Shown one piece after another: positions 1-10,310 of a stretch of 64,000 nucleotides of DNA. The notes below the pieces were generated by a model that did no database searches, had not been told where the DNA came from, and saw nothing but the letters and a program-made list of their open reading frames with translations. Source of the DNA: Budorcas taxicolor (Eukaryota > Chordata > Mammalia > Artiodactyla > Bovidae). Location: assembly GCF_023091745.1 (NCBI RefSeq), contig NC_068935.1, positions 22,489,775 to 22,553,774 of the forward strand, in the 5' to 3' direction. The stretch's first letter is position 1, and the number at the start of each line of letters is the position of its first letter. A program made the translations under genes and the position numbers.

Positions 1-557
1 TGATTTCAGCCATGAAATTAAAAGACGCTTACTTCTTGGAAGAAAAGTTATGCCCAACCTAGATAGTATATTCAAAAGCAGAGACATTACTTTGCCGACT
101 AAGGTCCGTCTAGTCAAGGCTATGGTTTTTCCTGTGGTCATGTATGGATGTGAGAGTTGGACTGTGAAGAAGGCTGAGCATCAAAGAATTGATGCTTTTG
201 AAGTGTGGTGTTGGAGAGTCCCTTGGACTGTAAGGAGATCCAACTAGTCCATTCTGAAGGAGATCAACCCTGGGGTTTCTTTGGAAAGAATGATGCTAAC
301 ACTGAAACTCCAGTAGTTTGGCCACCTCATGGGAAGAGGTGACTCATTGGAAAATACTCTGATGCTGGGAGGGATTGGGAGCAGGAGGAGAAGGGGATGA
401 CAGAGGATGAGATGGCTGGATGGCATCACTGACTCGATGGACATGAGTCTGGGTGAACCCTGGAAGTTGGTGATGGACAGGGAAGCCTGGCATGCTGCAA
501 TTCATGGGGTCGCAAATAGTCGGACACGACTGAGTGACTGAACTGAACTGAACTGAA
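1..557 (+). mobile_element. BovB LINE, 3' end, cut by window start
   Basis: Tail of a BovB (RTE-clade non-LTR retrotransposon). The first base already lies inside the ORF, past the reverse transcriptase; a frame at 50-247 reads residues typical of the BovB C-terminus (SRDITLPTKVRLVKA, YGCESWTVKKAEH) and then hits a stop. It ends in the element's usual tail of repeated ctgaa units at about 537-557. The frame is broken near 240, so it is a dead copy. The strand is fixed by the tail. Confidence 0.95.
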
Positions 558-732
558 TAACCAGTAGATCATCATTGTGATCTTGAGAGACAAGGGGCAA
601 GTTTGACAAACATGGTACAAATCAGTCAAATTTTGCCCTCAATTTCTCTCTTTCAGGGAAATAAACTGCATGAACCACTTTTACACTGCCAGACAAAATC
701 AATTACAGTTTTAAGGCCAATGCATGTGGGAG

Positions 733-845
733 TTATTTTCACTTCTGTATTCTAGATGAGAAAACAAACATAGAGAGTCTAAGTGAATACTTTAAAATCA
801 CAAAGCCAATTAACACTGGTACTGGGACCAGTCCAGGTATCTTGA
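733..845 (-). mobile_element. MIR-like SINE fragment
   Basis: The order of words matches the reverse complement of the MIR core: a stretch like 'gatgagaaaac', then a weak match to the 'aagtgacttgcccaaggtcac' region, then 'gggaccagtcc'. It is heavily diverged, as expected for a repeat predating placental mammals. Assignment is by eye. Confidence 0.5.
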
Positions 846-1159
846 AACAGTACTTTATAAAAATTCTGAAGTTCACCAATAGCACAGATAATGCAAATGC
901 ATTTTAGTATAACACTTGAAAATAATCAAACTGCCTGATATAGAATACCTTGGCCAAGTTTCCATCATGGAAAAATGCTCTTTTCTAGACTGTAATTTTG
1001 AAGGCAGAAGTTGCTGAAAGCAACTTGGGAAATTACAAAAATAACAAAATCAATTTTGTCATGAAATTCATTCACATACCAGAGAAGTAATATTCTTCTT
1101 TTACAATATCAACCATTGCACAAAATAATATTTCATGTAGCTGACATAATTATAACAAT

Positions 1160-1163
<4 letters not shown>

Positions 1164-1208
<45 letters not shown>
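1164..1208. repeat. (AC)n microsatellite
   Basis: About 22 uninterrupted AC units. Such arrays are normally length-polymorphic in ruminants. Confidence 0.98.
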
Positions 1209-2228
1209 AAAAACGGTACATTTAATTGGTTAAAAACCAAATAGACCAGACTGTATGTGTAAATCCAAATATCTCTAATGGTCACTGAAGGTAATCCAAA
1301 TAACCACAACTCCAAAATGAAGCTCCTGATTATTTTGAGCTGGAAATTAGGATATGTGATCTATGTGACAGCTGTGACAGGTAATAAAAGGGAAGTTCCA
1401 ATAAAGAGACACAAAGCTGCATAATAAAGTTACAAGAAGTAACAGATATAATAAGATTCATTAGAATTTGAGCTTATGGTTAGGAAAGGCAGTTTTATTC
1501 TACAGAGATTTAGGAATAGGAGAAATTTTTTCCTCTTTAAATTAACAGGAGATGTAGGCAGCTCCACAGTAAGGTGATATCTGTGTTTTCTGATTTACCT
1601 AAACAAGCTGTGAGCAGTCTTCATGTTTTCTCACTGTTATTATTCTGTAAGCTTATTTTGCTGTTCCAATTCCCAGGAAGCAAAAGGTACAATCATTTTT
1701 CTTTTTACTTCTCATTTTCCTACTATATATGTCATCTCTGGGGAGCCCAATGACCATCCAATTAATTTATACCACAAGTAAAAGGATATTAATATAATAC
1801 AGTCAAAAAACATGCTATATCCTACTCAAAAATGTAAAAAAAATAATTTAATTTAATGTAATGAGAATAATAAGTTTTCAGCCTTAGGTATAATTGGACA
1901 ATAATCATGACATAATTTATTTTGCAACTTCTAGGATCAGTAGAAAAATCTCTCCCCTACAAACTAGTTCTCATCATATTTTTCTTTTGCCTAGATAACA
2001 GGACATGGAATTAAAGATTAGGGAAGGAAAGAATGGTTTACAGAGGTATCTGAGATAGTTCTTTTCTTGTTAAATGGAAAATGTGCTGCTTATAGACACA
2101 GTCCTTTTCTTCTCCTGTTATATCACAGGACTCTGTTTTAAACAAAATTCCACCTGTATCATAACTATTAAATAGATCTAGAAGGTAAGGCATTTTTATC
2201 AAAGAGATAATCAAGGCAGTAAAGATAA

Positions 2229-2477
2229 ATGACAGTATTTGTTTTCTATTGCTGCGTAATAAATTACCAAAACTGCAGTGGCTTAATACAACATAAATAT
2301 ATCATTTCACAGTTCTGTAAGTCAAAGTCTGAGTGGGCTTGGTTGCTTTCTCTGCTCCAAGTTTCACAGACCACAATCAAGGTTTCAACGGGTCTCTGCT
2401 CTTATCTGAAGGCTTTAGGAGAAAATCCTCTCCCACATTCACTTGAGTTGTTGGCCAGATTCAATTTCACATAGCTA
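2229..2477 (+). repeat. Ancient mammalian interspersed repeat, left part
   Basis: The order of motifs (a gctgcgtaataaattacc start, 'gtggcttaatacaacataaat', 'cacagttctgtaagtca') is that of a widespread old mammalian repeat I know by sequence but cannot name with confidence; it is possibly LTR-like. The same repeat resumes at 3350 after two later insertions. A short open frame here has no known product. Confidence 0.65.
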
Positions 2478-2487
2478 CAGAACAGAA

Positions 2488-2943
2488 AAAGGTCCATATA
2501 GTCAAAGCTATGGTCTTTCTAGTAGCCATATATAGATGTGAGAGTTGGACCATAAAGAAGGCTGAGCACCAAAGAATTGGCAGTTTGAAATTGTGGTGCT
2601 GGGGAAGACGCTTGAGAGTCCATTGAACAACAAGGAGATCAAAGAGTCAATCCTAAAGGAAATCAACCCTGAATATTCATTGAAAGTATTGATGCTAAAG
2701 CTGAAGATCCAATACTTTAGCCACCTGATGCAAAGAACCAACTCATTGGAAAAGTCCCTGATAATGGGAAAGATTGAGGGCAGGAGCAGAAGGTGATGAC
2801 AGAGGATGAGATGGTTGGATGGCATCACCAACACAATGGACATGAGTTTGAGCAAGCTCTGGGAAATTGAAAAGGACAGGGAAGCCTGGCATGCTGCAGT
2901 CCATGGGTTGCAAAGTGTTGTACATGACTGAGTGAACAACAAT
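2488..2943 (+). mobile_element. BovB LINE, 3' end fragment
   Basis: A 5'-truncated BovB inserted in the older repeat. Frame remnants read YRCESWTIKKAEHQRI-type residues followed by the arginine-rich C-terminal part. It ends with 'gactgagtgaacaac' in place of the usual ctgaa tail. It has several frameshifts and no coding capacity. Confidence 0.9.
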
Positions 2944-2982
2944 AGAACTGAGGTCACTACTTCCTTGCTGGCTATTATTCAA

Positions 2983-3348
2983 GAACATTTTTTAAAATTA
3001 ATTTTTATTGGCATATAGTTGCTTTATAGTGTAGTTTATACCCTACAGCAAAATGAATCATCTGTACATTTACACATATGCCCTCCGGTTTGGATTTCTT
3101 TACCATTCAGATCATCACAGTGCATTAAGTAGAGTTTGCTGTACTATACAGTGTGTTCTCATTAGTTACATGTTTTATACAATGGATCAATACTATATAT
3201 GTATCAATTCCAACCTCCCAATTCCTTCCAACCCCACTTTCCCCTGGTACATATATACCAAGGAATATTACTCAACCATAAAGAGGAACAAAACTGGCTC
3301 ATTTGTATAGACGTAGAAGGAACTAGAGAGTGCCAGAGAGAGTGAAGT
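2983..3348 (-). mobile_element. L1 3' end with inverted 5' segment
   Basis: From about 2985 to 3250 the sequence reads as an L1 3' UTR on the minus strand, starting at a T-rich tail. From about 3251 to 3348 it reads as the end of L1 ORF2 on the plus strand, with words coding for a YYSTIKRNKTGSF-like peptide. That switch is the layout expected of a 5' inversion by twin priming. It sits inside the old repeat and separates its two halves. Confidence 0.65.
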
Positions 3349-3349
3349 C

Positions 3350-3705
3350 AATCAGGGGTCTTTTAGAGATCACCTGCATTCCCTTCAGGCATTACTATTT
3401 TCATTTTCAGAGTAAGTAATCTAGGCTGAGTCTTTCTTAAGCTTCAAATCTCTCTGAACGCTCTTTCTGCCTCATCTTTACAATTTTCAGTTTTAAAAAT
3501 TCTATGCTTTTATGGCTCACATGATTAGATTAGATCCATTCAGATTATCCTAAATAATCTCGCTATGTTAAAGTCTGTAATGTTAATTACACTTGCAAAT
3601 TGTCTTATCCCACACAAAAAGTAATATAACTGCAAACCCTGGGATTAAGACACAGACATCTTTGGTCAGGGGCATGGGGAGAGGGTGTCTACCACTGTAA
3701 CCTAC
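3350..3705 (+). repeat. Ancient mammalian interspersed repeat, right part
   Basis: Continues the repeat begun at 2229, with the sequence order known from other copies: a 'cacctgcattccc' region, 'gattagattagatccattcag', and an end like 'gggattaagacacagacatctttgg'. A copy of the same right part lies at 17958-18365. Confidence 0.65.
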
Positions 3706-3762
3706 TCAAGATCAAACAGTTAATAAAATATGTAGTAGTTTATTAAAATATAGGGCTCTTAC

Positions 3763-5542
3763 TCATTTGAATGCAGAATTCCAAAGAACAGCAAGCAGAG
3801 ATAAGAAAGCATTCCTCAGTGATCAGTGCAAAGAGAGAAAAACAATAATATGGGAAAGACTAGAGATTTCTTCAAGAAAATTAGAGATACTAAGGGAACA
3901 TTTCATGCAAATATGGGCACAGGAAAGGAGAGAAATTGTATGGACCTAACAGAAGCAGTAGATATTAACAACAGGTAGCAAGAATACACAGAAGAACTAT
4001 ACAAAAAAGATCTACATGACCCAGATAACCATGATGGTGTGATCACTCACCTAGTGCCAGACATCCTGCAATGCAAAGTCAAGTGGGCCTCAGGAAGCAT
4101 ATGAACAAAGATAGTGGAGGTGATGGAATTCCAGTTGAGCTATTTAAAATCCTAAAAGATGATACTGTAAAGTGCTGTGCTGAATATGACAGCAAATTTG
4201 GAAAACTCAGCAGTGGCCATAGGACAGAAAAAAAGTCAATTTTCATTCCAATCCCAAATAAAGGCAATGCCAAATAATGTTCAAACTACTGCACAATTGC
4301 ACTCATCTCACATGCTAGCAAACTAATGCTCAAAATTCTCCATGCCAGGCTTCAACAGTACGTGAACCATGAAAATCTAGATGTTCCAGTTGGATTTAGA
4401 AAAGGCAGAGGAAACAGAGATCAAATTGCCAACTTCCACTGGATCATCAAAAAAGCAAGAGAGTTCCAGAAGAATATCTACTTCTGCTTTATTGACTTCA
4501 ACAAAGCCTTTGATTGTGTGGATCACAACAAACTGTGCAAAGTTCTTCAAGAGATGGGAATGCCTGACTACCTTACTTGGCTCCTGAGAAATCTGTATGA
4601 AGGTCAAAAAACAACAGTTGGAATGGGCCATGAAACAACAGACTGGTTTCAAATTGTCACCTTGTTTATTTAACTTCTATGCTGAATGCATCATGTGAAA
4701 TGCTGGGCTGGATGAAGCACAAGCTGGAATTAAGATTGCCAGGAGAGATAGCAATAACTTCAGAAACGCAGATTAAACCACCCTTATGGCAGAAAGTGAA
4801 GAAGAATTAAAGAGCCTATTGATGAAAGTGAAAGAGGAAAGTGAAAAAGTTGGCATAAAATTCAGCATTCAGAAAACGAAGATCATGGTATATGGTCCTG
4901 TTACTTCATGGCAAACAGACAGGGAAACAGTGGAAAGAGTGAGAGACTTTATCTTCTTGGGCTCCAAAATCACTGCAGATGGTGACTGCAGCCATGAAAG
5001 ATGCTTGCTCCTTGGAAGGAAAGCTATGACCAACCTAGACAGCATATTAAAAAGAAAAGATATTTATTACTTTACTGACAAAGGTCCATCTAGTCAAAGC
5101 TACGGATATTCCAGTAGTCATTATGGATGTGAGAGTTGGACTATAAAGAAAGCCGAGCACTGAAGAATTGATGATTTTGAACTGTGGTGTTGGGAGAAGA
5201 CTCTTGAGAGTCCCTTGGACCGCAAGGAGAACCAACCAGTCAATCCTAAAGGAAATCAGTCCTGAATATTCATTGGAATGACTGATGCTGAAGCTGAAAC
5301 TAATACTTTGGGCACGTGATGTGAAGAACTAACTCATTGGAAGAGACCCTGATGCTGGGAAAGATTGAAAGCAGGAGGAGAAGGGGCCAACAGAGGATGA
5401 GATGGATGGATGGCATCACTGAGTTGATGGACATGAGTTTGAGCAAACCCTGGGAGTTGATGATGGACAGGGAAGCCTGGGATGCTGCAGTCCATGGGGT
5501 CACAAAGAATTGGACACAACTGAGGGACTGAACTGAAATTGA
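3763..5542 (+). mobile_element. BovB LINE, 5'-truncated, with target-site duplications
   Basis: A 1.78-kb BovB flanked by an 11-bp direct repeat, agggctcttac, at 3752-3762 and 5543-5553; this fixes both ends. It starts inside the ORF ahead of the reverse transcriptase and runs to the 3' end. The reverse transcriptase (about 4326-4800) keeps the FIDFNKAFDCVDHNKL block. It has lost about 30 bases just after the TDWFQI block, and the catalytic YADD block reads NAD then a stop (about 4765-4775). Further frameshifts follow. The element is inactive. Confidence 0.95.
4326..5163 (+). pseudogene. BovB reverse transcriptase pseudogene
   Basis: Two open pieces, 4326-4673 and 4786-5163, carry BovB ORF2 protein. 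The first holds the palm motif A region (FIDFNKAFD). The second begins just after the catalytic block and carries the C-terminal region (MAESEEELKSLLMKVKEES, YGCESWTIKKAEH). Between them a deletion and a stop remove the GKGVHQGCILSP and YADD region, so no polymerase could be made. Confidence 0.9.
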
Positions 5543-5553
5543 AGGGCTCTTAC

Positions 5554-6600
5554 CATCTAGTACATAGCTGTTTCTACTAAGCTTTGCTACTGTGTCATTT
5601 ATGTTCCAGGTTAGTTAACAAAGATCAGTAAGTCACCACGACTACAATGAACAGTAAATATATCTTGAGAATAAGAATGCTGCTGAAAACAGAAAAAATA
5701 TATGAAGTTTTATTAAGAATTCCAAGAAACCAGTGACTTCTAAATAATGTATTATAATTTTTCAGTCAAAATCTCACTCTTTTAATTATATAAAGTTAGT
5801 AGGTAAAAGGAATTCGATTTCCATTTAATAAAATGTTTTTATGAAATGACAAAATACTGATTACAAAAATTATCTGAGATCAGCCAGGATGTAATTAATT
5901 TTTCCAGCTTGATTTTAAACATATTTTAAAGGAATTTTATCTGGCTGGTCTCTCTTACAATATGAATTCAAAGAAAAGCCATACAGTGATTTTGATTTTA
6001 ATTCCATTAAAGGCAAAACTCTGTCTCTCTCTCAGATACTCAGAAACTCCTATTCTAAACTTAGTGTCTAGCTAATGTTGTTTTAAATGTGCCACTATCT
6101 GTGATTTCAATCCAATCACTTCACCTCTCTGGACCTCAGTTTGTCTACCTACCAGTTAAAGGGCATGACCTAGATAATCTTTATTGTTCACAATAGCTCT
6201 GATTTTCTATTATTCAAATATCTCAAATATTCACATGAAATATCCTTGGCAATTTATTTATTTACAAAGTGATATTTTGTTAAGAGATTTTACTGAATAT
6301 TACTGGCATTCTGAATGAGAGATCTTTGATGCCAAAATGTGAATATTTTAAATTTGAAGACCAATTAGTCATATGATCCCAAACTGTTGCCATTTGTCTT
6401 ATTGCTATATTTTCAAAAAAGAGGGTGCTTTCTGAACAATGAGGTCTATACTGTTCTTAATGAGTTATTCTCTGACCAGAAACTCCTCAGTGCCTCTGAA
6501 GGCAACTTAATATATATTATTCCAACTTTACTTTTTCTATGTATTTTAGAAAATAGAGGTAAAGCTATAAAGCTGAAAGACACAGTCCAAAATTTCCCTG
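5554..6600. other. Unique AT-rich DNA with a MIR-like piece
   Basis: No gene is seen. Around 6085-6200 the words 'cacttcacctctctggacctcagttt' and a following 'agttaaagggcatgacctagat' resemble the plus-strand MIR consensus. The rest is unassigned. Confidence 0.5.
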
Positions 6601-6602
6601 CT

Positions 6603-6650
6603 GCGAAGTCACTTCAGTCGTGTTTGACTCTCTGTGACCACATAGACGGG
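6603..6650 (-). mobile_element. Ruminant tRNA-type SINE fragment (Bov-A/Bov-tA)
   Basis: About 48 bases match the part of Bov-A type SINEs that reads 'gctaagtcacttcagtcgtg' and 'gaccccatagacgg' on this strand. It abuts a BovB piece directly. Confidence 0.75.
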
Positions 6651-6652
6651 GT

Positions 6653-6870
6653 CCATCCACAGTGATTTTGGAGCTCAAGAAAATAAAACCTGTCACTGTT
6701 TCCATTGTTTCCTCATCTATTTGCCATGAAGTAATGGGACTGGATGCAGGAATCTTAGTTTCTTAAATGTTGAGTTTTATGCCAGCTTTATCTCTCTCAT
6801 CTTTCACTTTCCTCAAGAGGCTCTTTATTTCCTCTTTGCTTTCTGCCATTAGGGTGGTGTCATCTACATA
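6653..6870 (-). mobile_element. BovB LINE internal fragment
   Basis: Reverse complement of the BovB region just after the catalytic block (words for 'MAESKEEIKSLL' and the following spacer up to 'ITVDG'). It is truncated at both ends; on the right it stops inside the codons for the catalytic block and L1 sequence begins. Confidence 0.85.
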
Positions 6871-6871
6871 A

Positions 6872-7246
6872 CTGAAGTAAGGAAATGTGATACCTCAAGC
6901 TCTGTTCTTCTTTGCCAAGATTGTTTTGGCGATTCAGGATTTTATGTGTTTCCATACAAATTTTAAAATTATTCTAATTCTGTGAAAAATAGAATTGGCA
7001 TTTTGTTAAGGATTACATTGTATCTGTAGATTGCCTTAGGTAATATGGTCATTTTCATTATGTTAATACTGCCATTCCATGAACATAGAGTATCTTTCCA
7101 TTTATTTGTGTCACTTTCAAACTCTTTCATTAATTTCTTATAGTTTTCTGAGTACTGGTCTTTTACCTCCTTAGGTAGGCTCATTTCTAGGTACTTTATT
7201 CCTTTTGATGTAATAGTAAATGAGATTCTTATTTTTTCTGATAATT
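6872..7246 (-). mobile_element. L1 ORF2 fragment
   Basis: Minus-strand L1 ORF2. An open frame at 6969-7184 reads [20 protein letters not shown] followed by [20 protein letters not shown], the segment of L1 ORF2p that follows the reverse transcriptase. It is truncated at both ends, meeting BovB on the left and ERV sequence on the right. Confidence 0.85.
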
Positions 7247-7785
7247 CAGACTTTTGGATTTGTGTCTGCTGGCAGAGGAGGAGAATTTCGACCAGCTGGG
7301 GCAGGGGTAGTAGGAAAATTTTGAAATATTTTATGTTGTTCTAATTGGGCCTTTTGTAAATTTTCATCATCTAATTCATATTCATGCAATAAGTGTTCTG
7401 TCTGTTGTCGAATATTGGGAGGGCTAGAATTTACCTTGAAATTGCAGAATTACAGCTTTAATGAGAGGCCATAGGGGCTAGAAATCAATTGCAATATTTT
7501 TTTCTTGCTTGGCGGCTCATTCAACATTTTCTTTGACCCAGTGCCAAATTTATAAATCAAAACTGTATTTATCAGGGAACCAAGGATTGCATTTAATCAC
7601 TGTTTGAAAGTAAGCCTCTATTCATTGGTGCAAATCCAAAAGTCCCTGAGCTTTAAACAAATGGTGAAGTAAAATAGAGAAATGATGGGGCTTTCCAGCC
7701 ATTTGACCCATTACTTACCAACCTCAATAGGCCTTGACCTCAATAAGCCTGGAGTCACTCCATCTGAAATGCCATGTATACCAGT
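7247..7785 (-). pseudogene. ERV leader and decayed gag start (betaretrovirus-like)
   Basis: Lies directly downstream, in LTR orientation, of the primer site and LTR. A start codon at 7711 (minus strand) opens one frame that stays recognisable to about 7420 but carries at least four stop codons. It contains a PWFP block at about 7570-7587 of the kind seen in the matrix domain of betaretroviral Gag, with an aromatic-rich WHWVKENV stretch after it. A proline-rich part follows. The fragment stops at 7247 where L1 begins, so most of gag and all of pol and env are missing. It is a dead relic; assignment to class II ERVs rests on the Gag-like layout, primer type and LTR. Confidence 0.65.
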
Positions 7786-7803
7786 GTCCCTGTTCGCGCG
7801 TCA
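7786..7803 (-). other. Retroviral primer-binding site, lysine tRNA type
   Basis: Minus strand reads TGACGCGCGAACAGGGAC, two bases away from the primer site complementary to the 3' end of a lysine tRNA. It starts two bases after the LTR end, the expected place. It fixes the orientation of this ERV. Confidence 0.8.
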
Positions 7804-7805
7804 CT

Positions 7806-8467
7806 TGTTGAGGTCCTTTAATGGACTAGGACCTAGCAGTCCGGGTTGACAATAAGAAAGTGAAAGAGAGAAAGAGGCTGATATTTCCTGGTTTACACAG
7901 AGAACCAATAAAGCTCTTGACACAGGGCTTGCATCACTCATAAAGGCATAGGGCACCCTCTTGAGGGGGTGAAAGCACAGGGTGCCTTCTCGAGGGGGTC
8001 TTGGAAGCCCAGGCAGGAGAGTGATCATGACGGGTTTCTATGCTCCAGATAATTAGCCAGAGAGAAAAAGAGAGTGAAAGAAAGAAATACATGGGGACCC
8101 AAGCTCTGATGGAGCAAAGGTGCTTAATGATCTTTCTGTGAGTATATATAGGCTGTGGTACAAGAAATTTCTTTTGACAATGATAAAGATCAGAAAACCA
8201 AATGTACAGCAACCATTACCAAGGGAACAAGGGATAATAATGCTCACAAGGTCAGGAGACAATCCATATCTCAAGAAAGAGGATTGAGACTGGGTAGTTT
8301 TGTCATAAGGAGAATGTTTCCTGAAGGAGATTCAGGCCTGTCTGATCTTACGACCTCAGTCCTGAGAGCTGCATGCAGTTCTACTCGCTTCTGGCAGAAG
8401 CAGATAAGGAACAGAGGATTTATGAGAAACAACACACAAAAATCCTCCTGTTAAATATTCCCTGACA
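7806..8467 (-). mobile_element. ERV LTR (class II, betaretrovirus-like)
   Basis: On the minus strand it begins TGTCAGGG and ends CAACA, the TG...CA layout of an LTR, followed by the lysine-type primer site. A TATA-like stretch lies at about 8146-8151. Left and right parts match the solo LTR at 58372-58815; this copy carries an extra internal segment and is about 220 bases longer. The right edge cuts into a BovB element. No second LTR is found, so the provirus was truncated or rearranged. Confidence 0.85.
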
Positions 8468-10105
8468 TCTCTCCTTGCTCTTCTTTGAAACTCTGCATTC
8501 AAATGGGTATATCTTTCCTTTTCTCCTTTGCTTTTGGCTTCCCTTCTTTTCACAGATCTTTGTAAGGCCTCCTCAGATAGCCATTTTGCTTTTTTGCATT
8601 TATTTTTCTTGCGATGGTCTTGATCACTGTGTCCTGTACAATGTCACAAACCTCCGTCCATAGTTCATCAGGCACTCTGTCTATCAGATCTAGGCCCTTA
8701 AATCTATTTCTCACTTCCACTGTATAATCAGAAGGGATTTAATTTAGGTCATACCTGAATGGTCTAGTGGTTTTCCCCACTTTCTTCAATTCAAGTCTGA
8801 ACTTGGCAATAAGGAGTTCATGATCTGAGCCACAATCAGCTCCCAGACTTATTTTTGCTGACCATATAGAGCTTCTCCATCTTTGGCTGCAAAGAATACA
8901 ATCAATCTGATTTTGGTGTTGGCCATCTGGTGATGTCCATGTATAGAGTCTTCTCTTGTGTCGTTGGAAGAGGGTGTTTGTTATGACCAGTGCATGTTCT
9001 TGGCAAAACTCTATTAGCCTCTGCCCTGCTTCATTCTGTATTCCAAGGCCAAATTTGCCTGTTATTCCAGGTGTTTCTTGACTTCCTACTTTTGCATTCC
9101 AGTCCCCTATAATGAAAAGGACATCTTTTTTGGGGTGTTAGTTCTAAAAGGTCTTGTAGGTCTTCATAGAACCGTTCAACTTCAGCTTCTTCAGCATTGC
9201 TGGTCGGGGCATAGACTTGGATTACTGTGATATTGAATAGTTGGCCTTAGAAATGAACAGAGATCATTCTGTAGTTTCGGAGACTGCATCCAAGTACTGC
9301 ATTTTGGACTCTTTTGTTGTCTATGATGGCTACTCCATTTCTTCTAAGGGATTCCTGCTCACAGTAGTAGATATAATGATCATCTGAATTAAATTCACCC
9401 ATTGCAGTCCATTTTAATTCTTTGATTCCTAGAATGTCGACGTTCACTCTTATCATCTCCTGTTTGACCACTTCCAATTTGCCTTGATTCATGGACCTAA
9501 TATTCCAGGTTCCTATGCAATATTGCTCTTTACAGCATCGGACCTTGCTTCTATCACCAGTCACATTCACAGCTGGGTGTTGTTTTTGCTTTGGCTTCAT
9601 CTCTTCATTCTTTCTGGAGTTATTTCTCCACTGATCCTACTGACCTGGGGAGTTCATCTTCCAGTGTCCTATCTTTTTGCCTTTTCATACTGTTCATGGA
9701 GTTCTTAAGGCAAGAATACTGAAGTGGTTTGCCATTCCCTTCTCCAGTGGACCACATTCTGTCAGACCTCTCCACCATGACCCGTCTGTCTTGGGTGGCC
9801 CCACATGGCATGGCTTAGTTTCATTGAGTTAGACAAGACTGTGGTCCATGTGACCAGATTGGCTAGTTTTCTGTGACTGTGGTTTCAGTCTGTCTGCCCT
9901 CTGATGCCCTCTCTTAGCACCTACCATCTTACTTGGGTTTCTCTTACCTTGTACGTGGGATATGTCTTCACGGCTGCTCCAGCAAAGTGCAGCCACAGTT
10001 CCTTACCTTGAATGTGCTGTATCTTCTCTCAGCCGCTGCTCCTGACCTTGGACATGGGGAATCTCCTCTTGCCGGCTCTTGCGCTACACAGCTTGAACTT
10101 CCAGA
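8468..10105 (-). mobile_element. BovB LINE, 5' half
   Basis: Minus-strand BovB from the 5' untranslated region (about 9610-10105) through the endonuclease (about 8830-9600) into the linker before the reverse transcriptase. The ERV LTR at 8467 interrupts it. The missing reverse transcriptase half does not reappear in register beyond the ERV. The endonuclease frame is broken several times. The end near 10105 is approximate, set by loss of similarity to the other 5'-complete copy (41800-45210). Confidence 0.9.
9247..9600 (-). pseudogene. BovB endonuclease N-terminus (broken)
   Basis: An open stretch of 117 codons reading CIGTWNIRSMNQGKLEVVKQ and then VDILGIKELKW, the start of an apurinic/apyrimidinic-type endonuclease that nicks target DNA for reverse transcription. 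The asparagine of WNIRS and glutamate of KELKW correspond to conserved metal-site positions of this fold. The frame ends after SVHF; the DWN and SDH regions follow only in other frames. Inactive. Confidence 0.85.
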
Positions 10106-10310
10106 CATTTAAGCTCTTAAAAGATACTCTCAAAACTGAATAAACCAAGTTCAGCTATATGCTTAAAAGATGGACCTGGGCATCCCGCCTTCCCCTCATG
10201 CAACAGTGGTTCCTGGGCATGCGACCATGAGACTAGGAACCTCCACAGTGCATGCCCTAATCCTTTTTTGCTGCTTCCTGCCCATTTTGCTGCGCACCAA
10301 AAGCAGTGAC
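10106..10310. other. Short unassigned spacer between two BovB pieces
   Basis: Sits between a minus-strand BovB 5' end and a plus-strand BovB tail. No repeat or coding similarity is recognised. Its last twelve bases, aaaagcagtgac, recur at 12376-12387. Confidence 0.5.

Larger units (their letters stand above)
558..2228. other. Mostly unique AT-rich DNA
   Basis: No gene is seen. The stretch holds a MIR-like fragment and an (AC)n microsatellite, listed separately. The rest is AT-rich sequence that I cannot assign to a repeat family. Confidence 0.6.

Noticed and set aside
1133..1315. Open frame across the (AC)n array giving a Val-Cys repeat protein; similar at 36028-36245
   Set aside because: Dinucleotide repeats are open in several frames; there is no other support.
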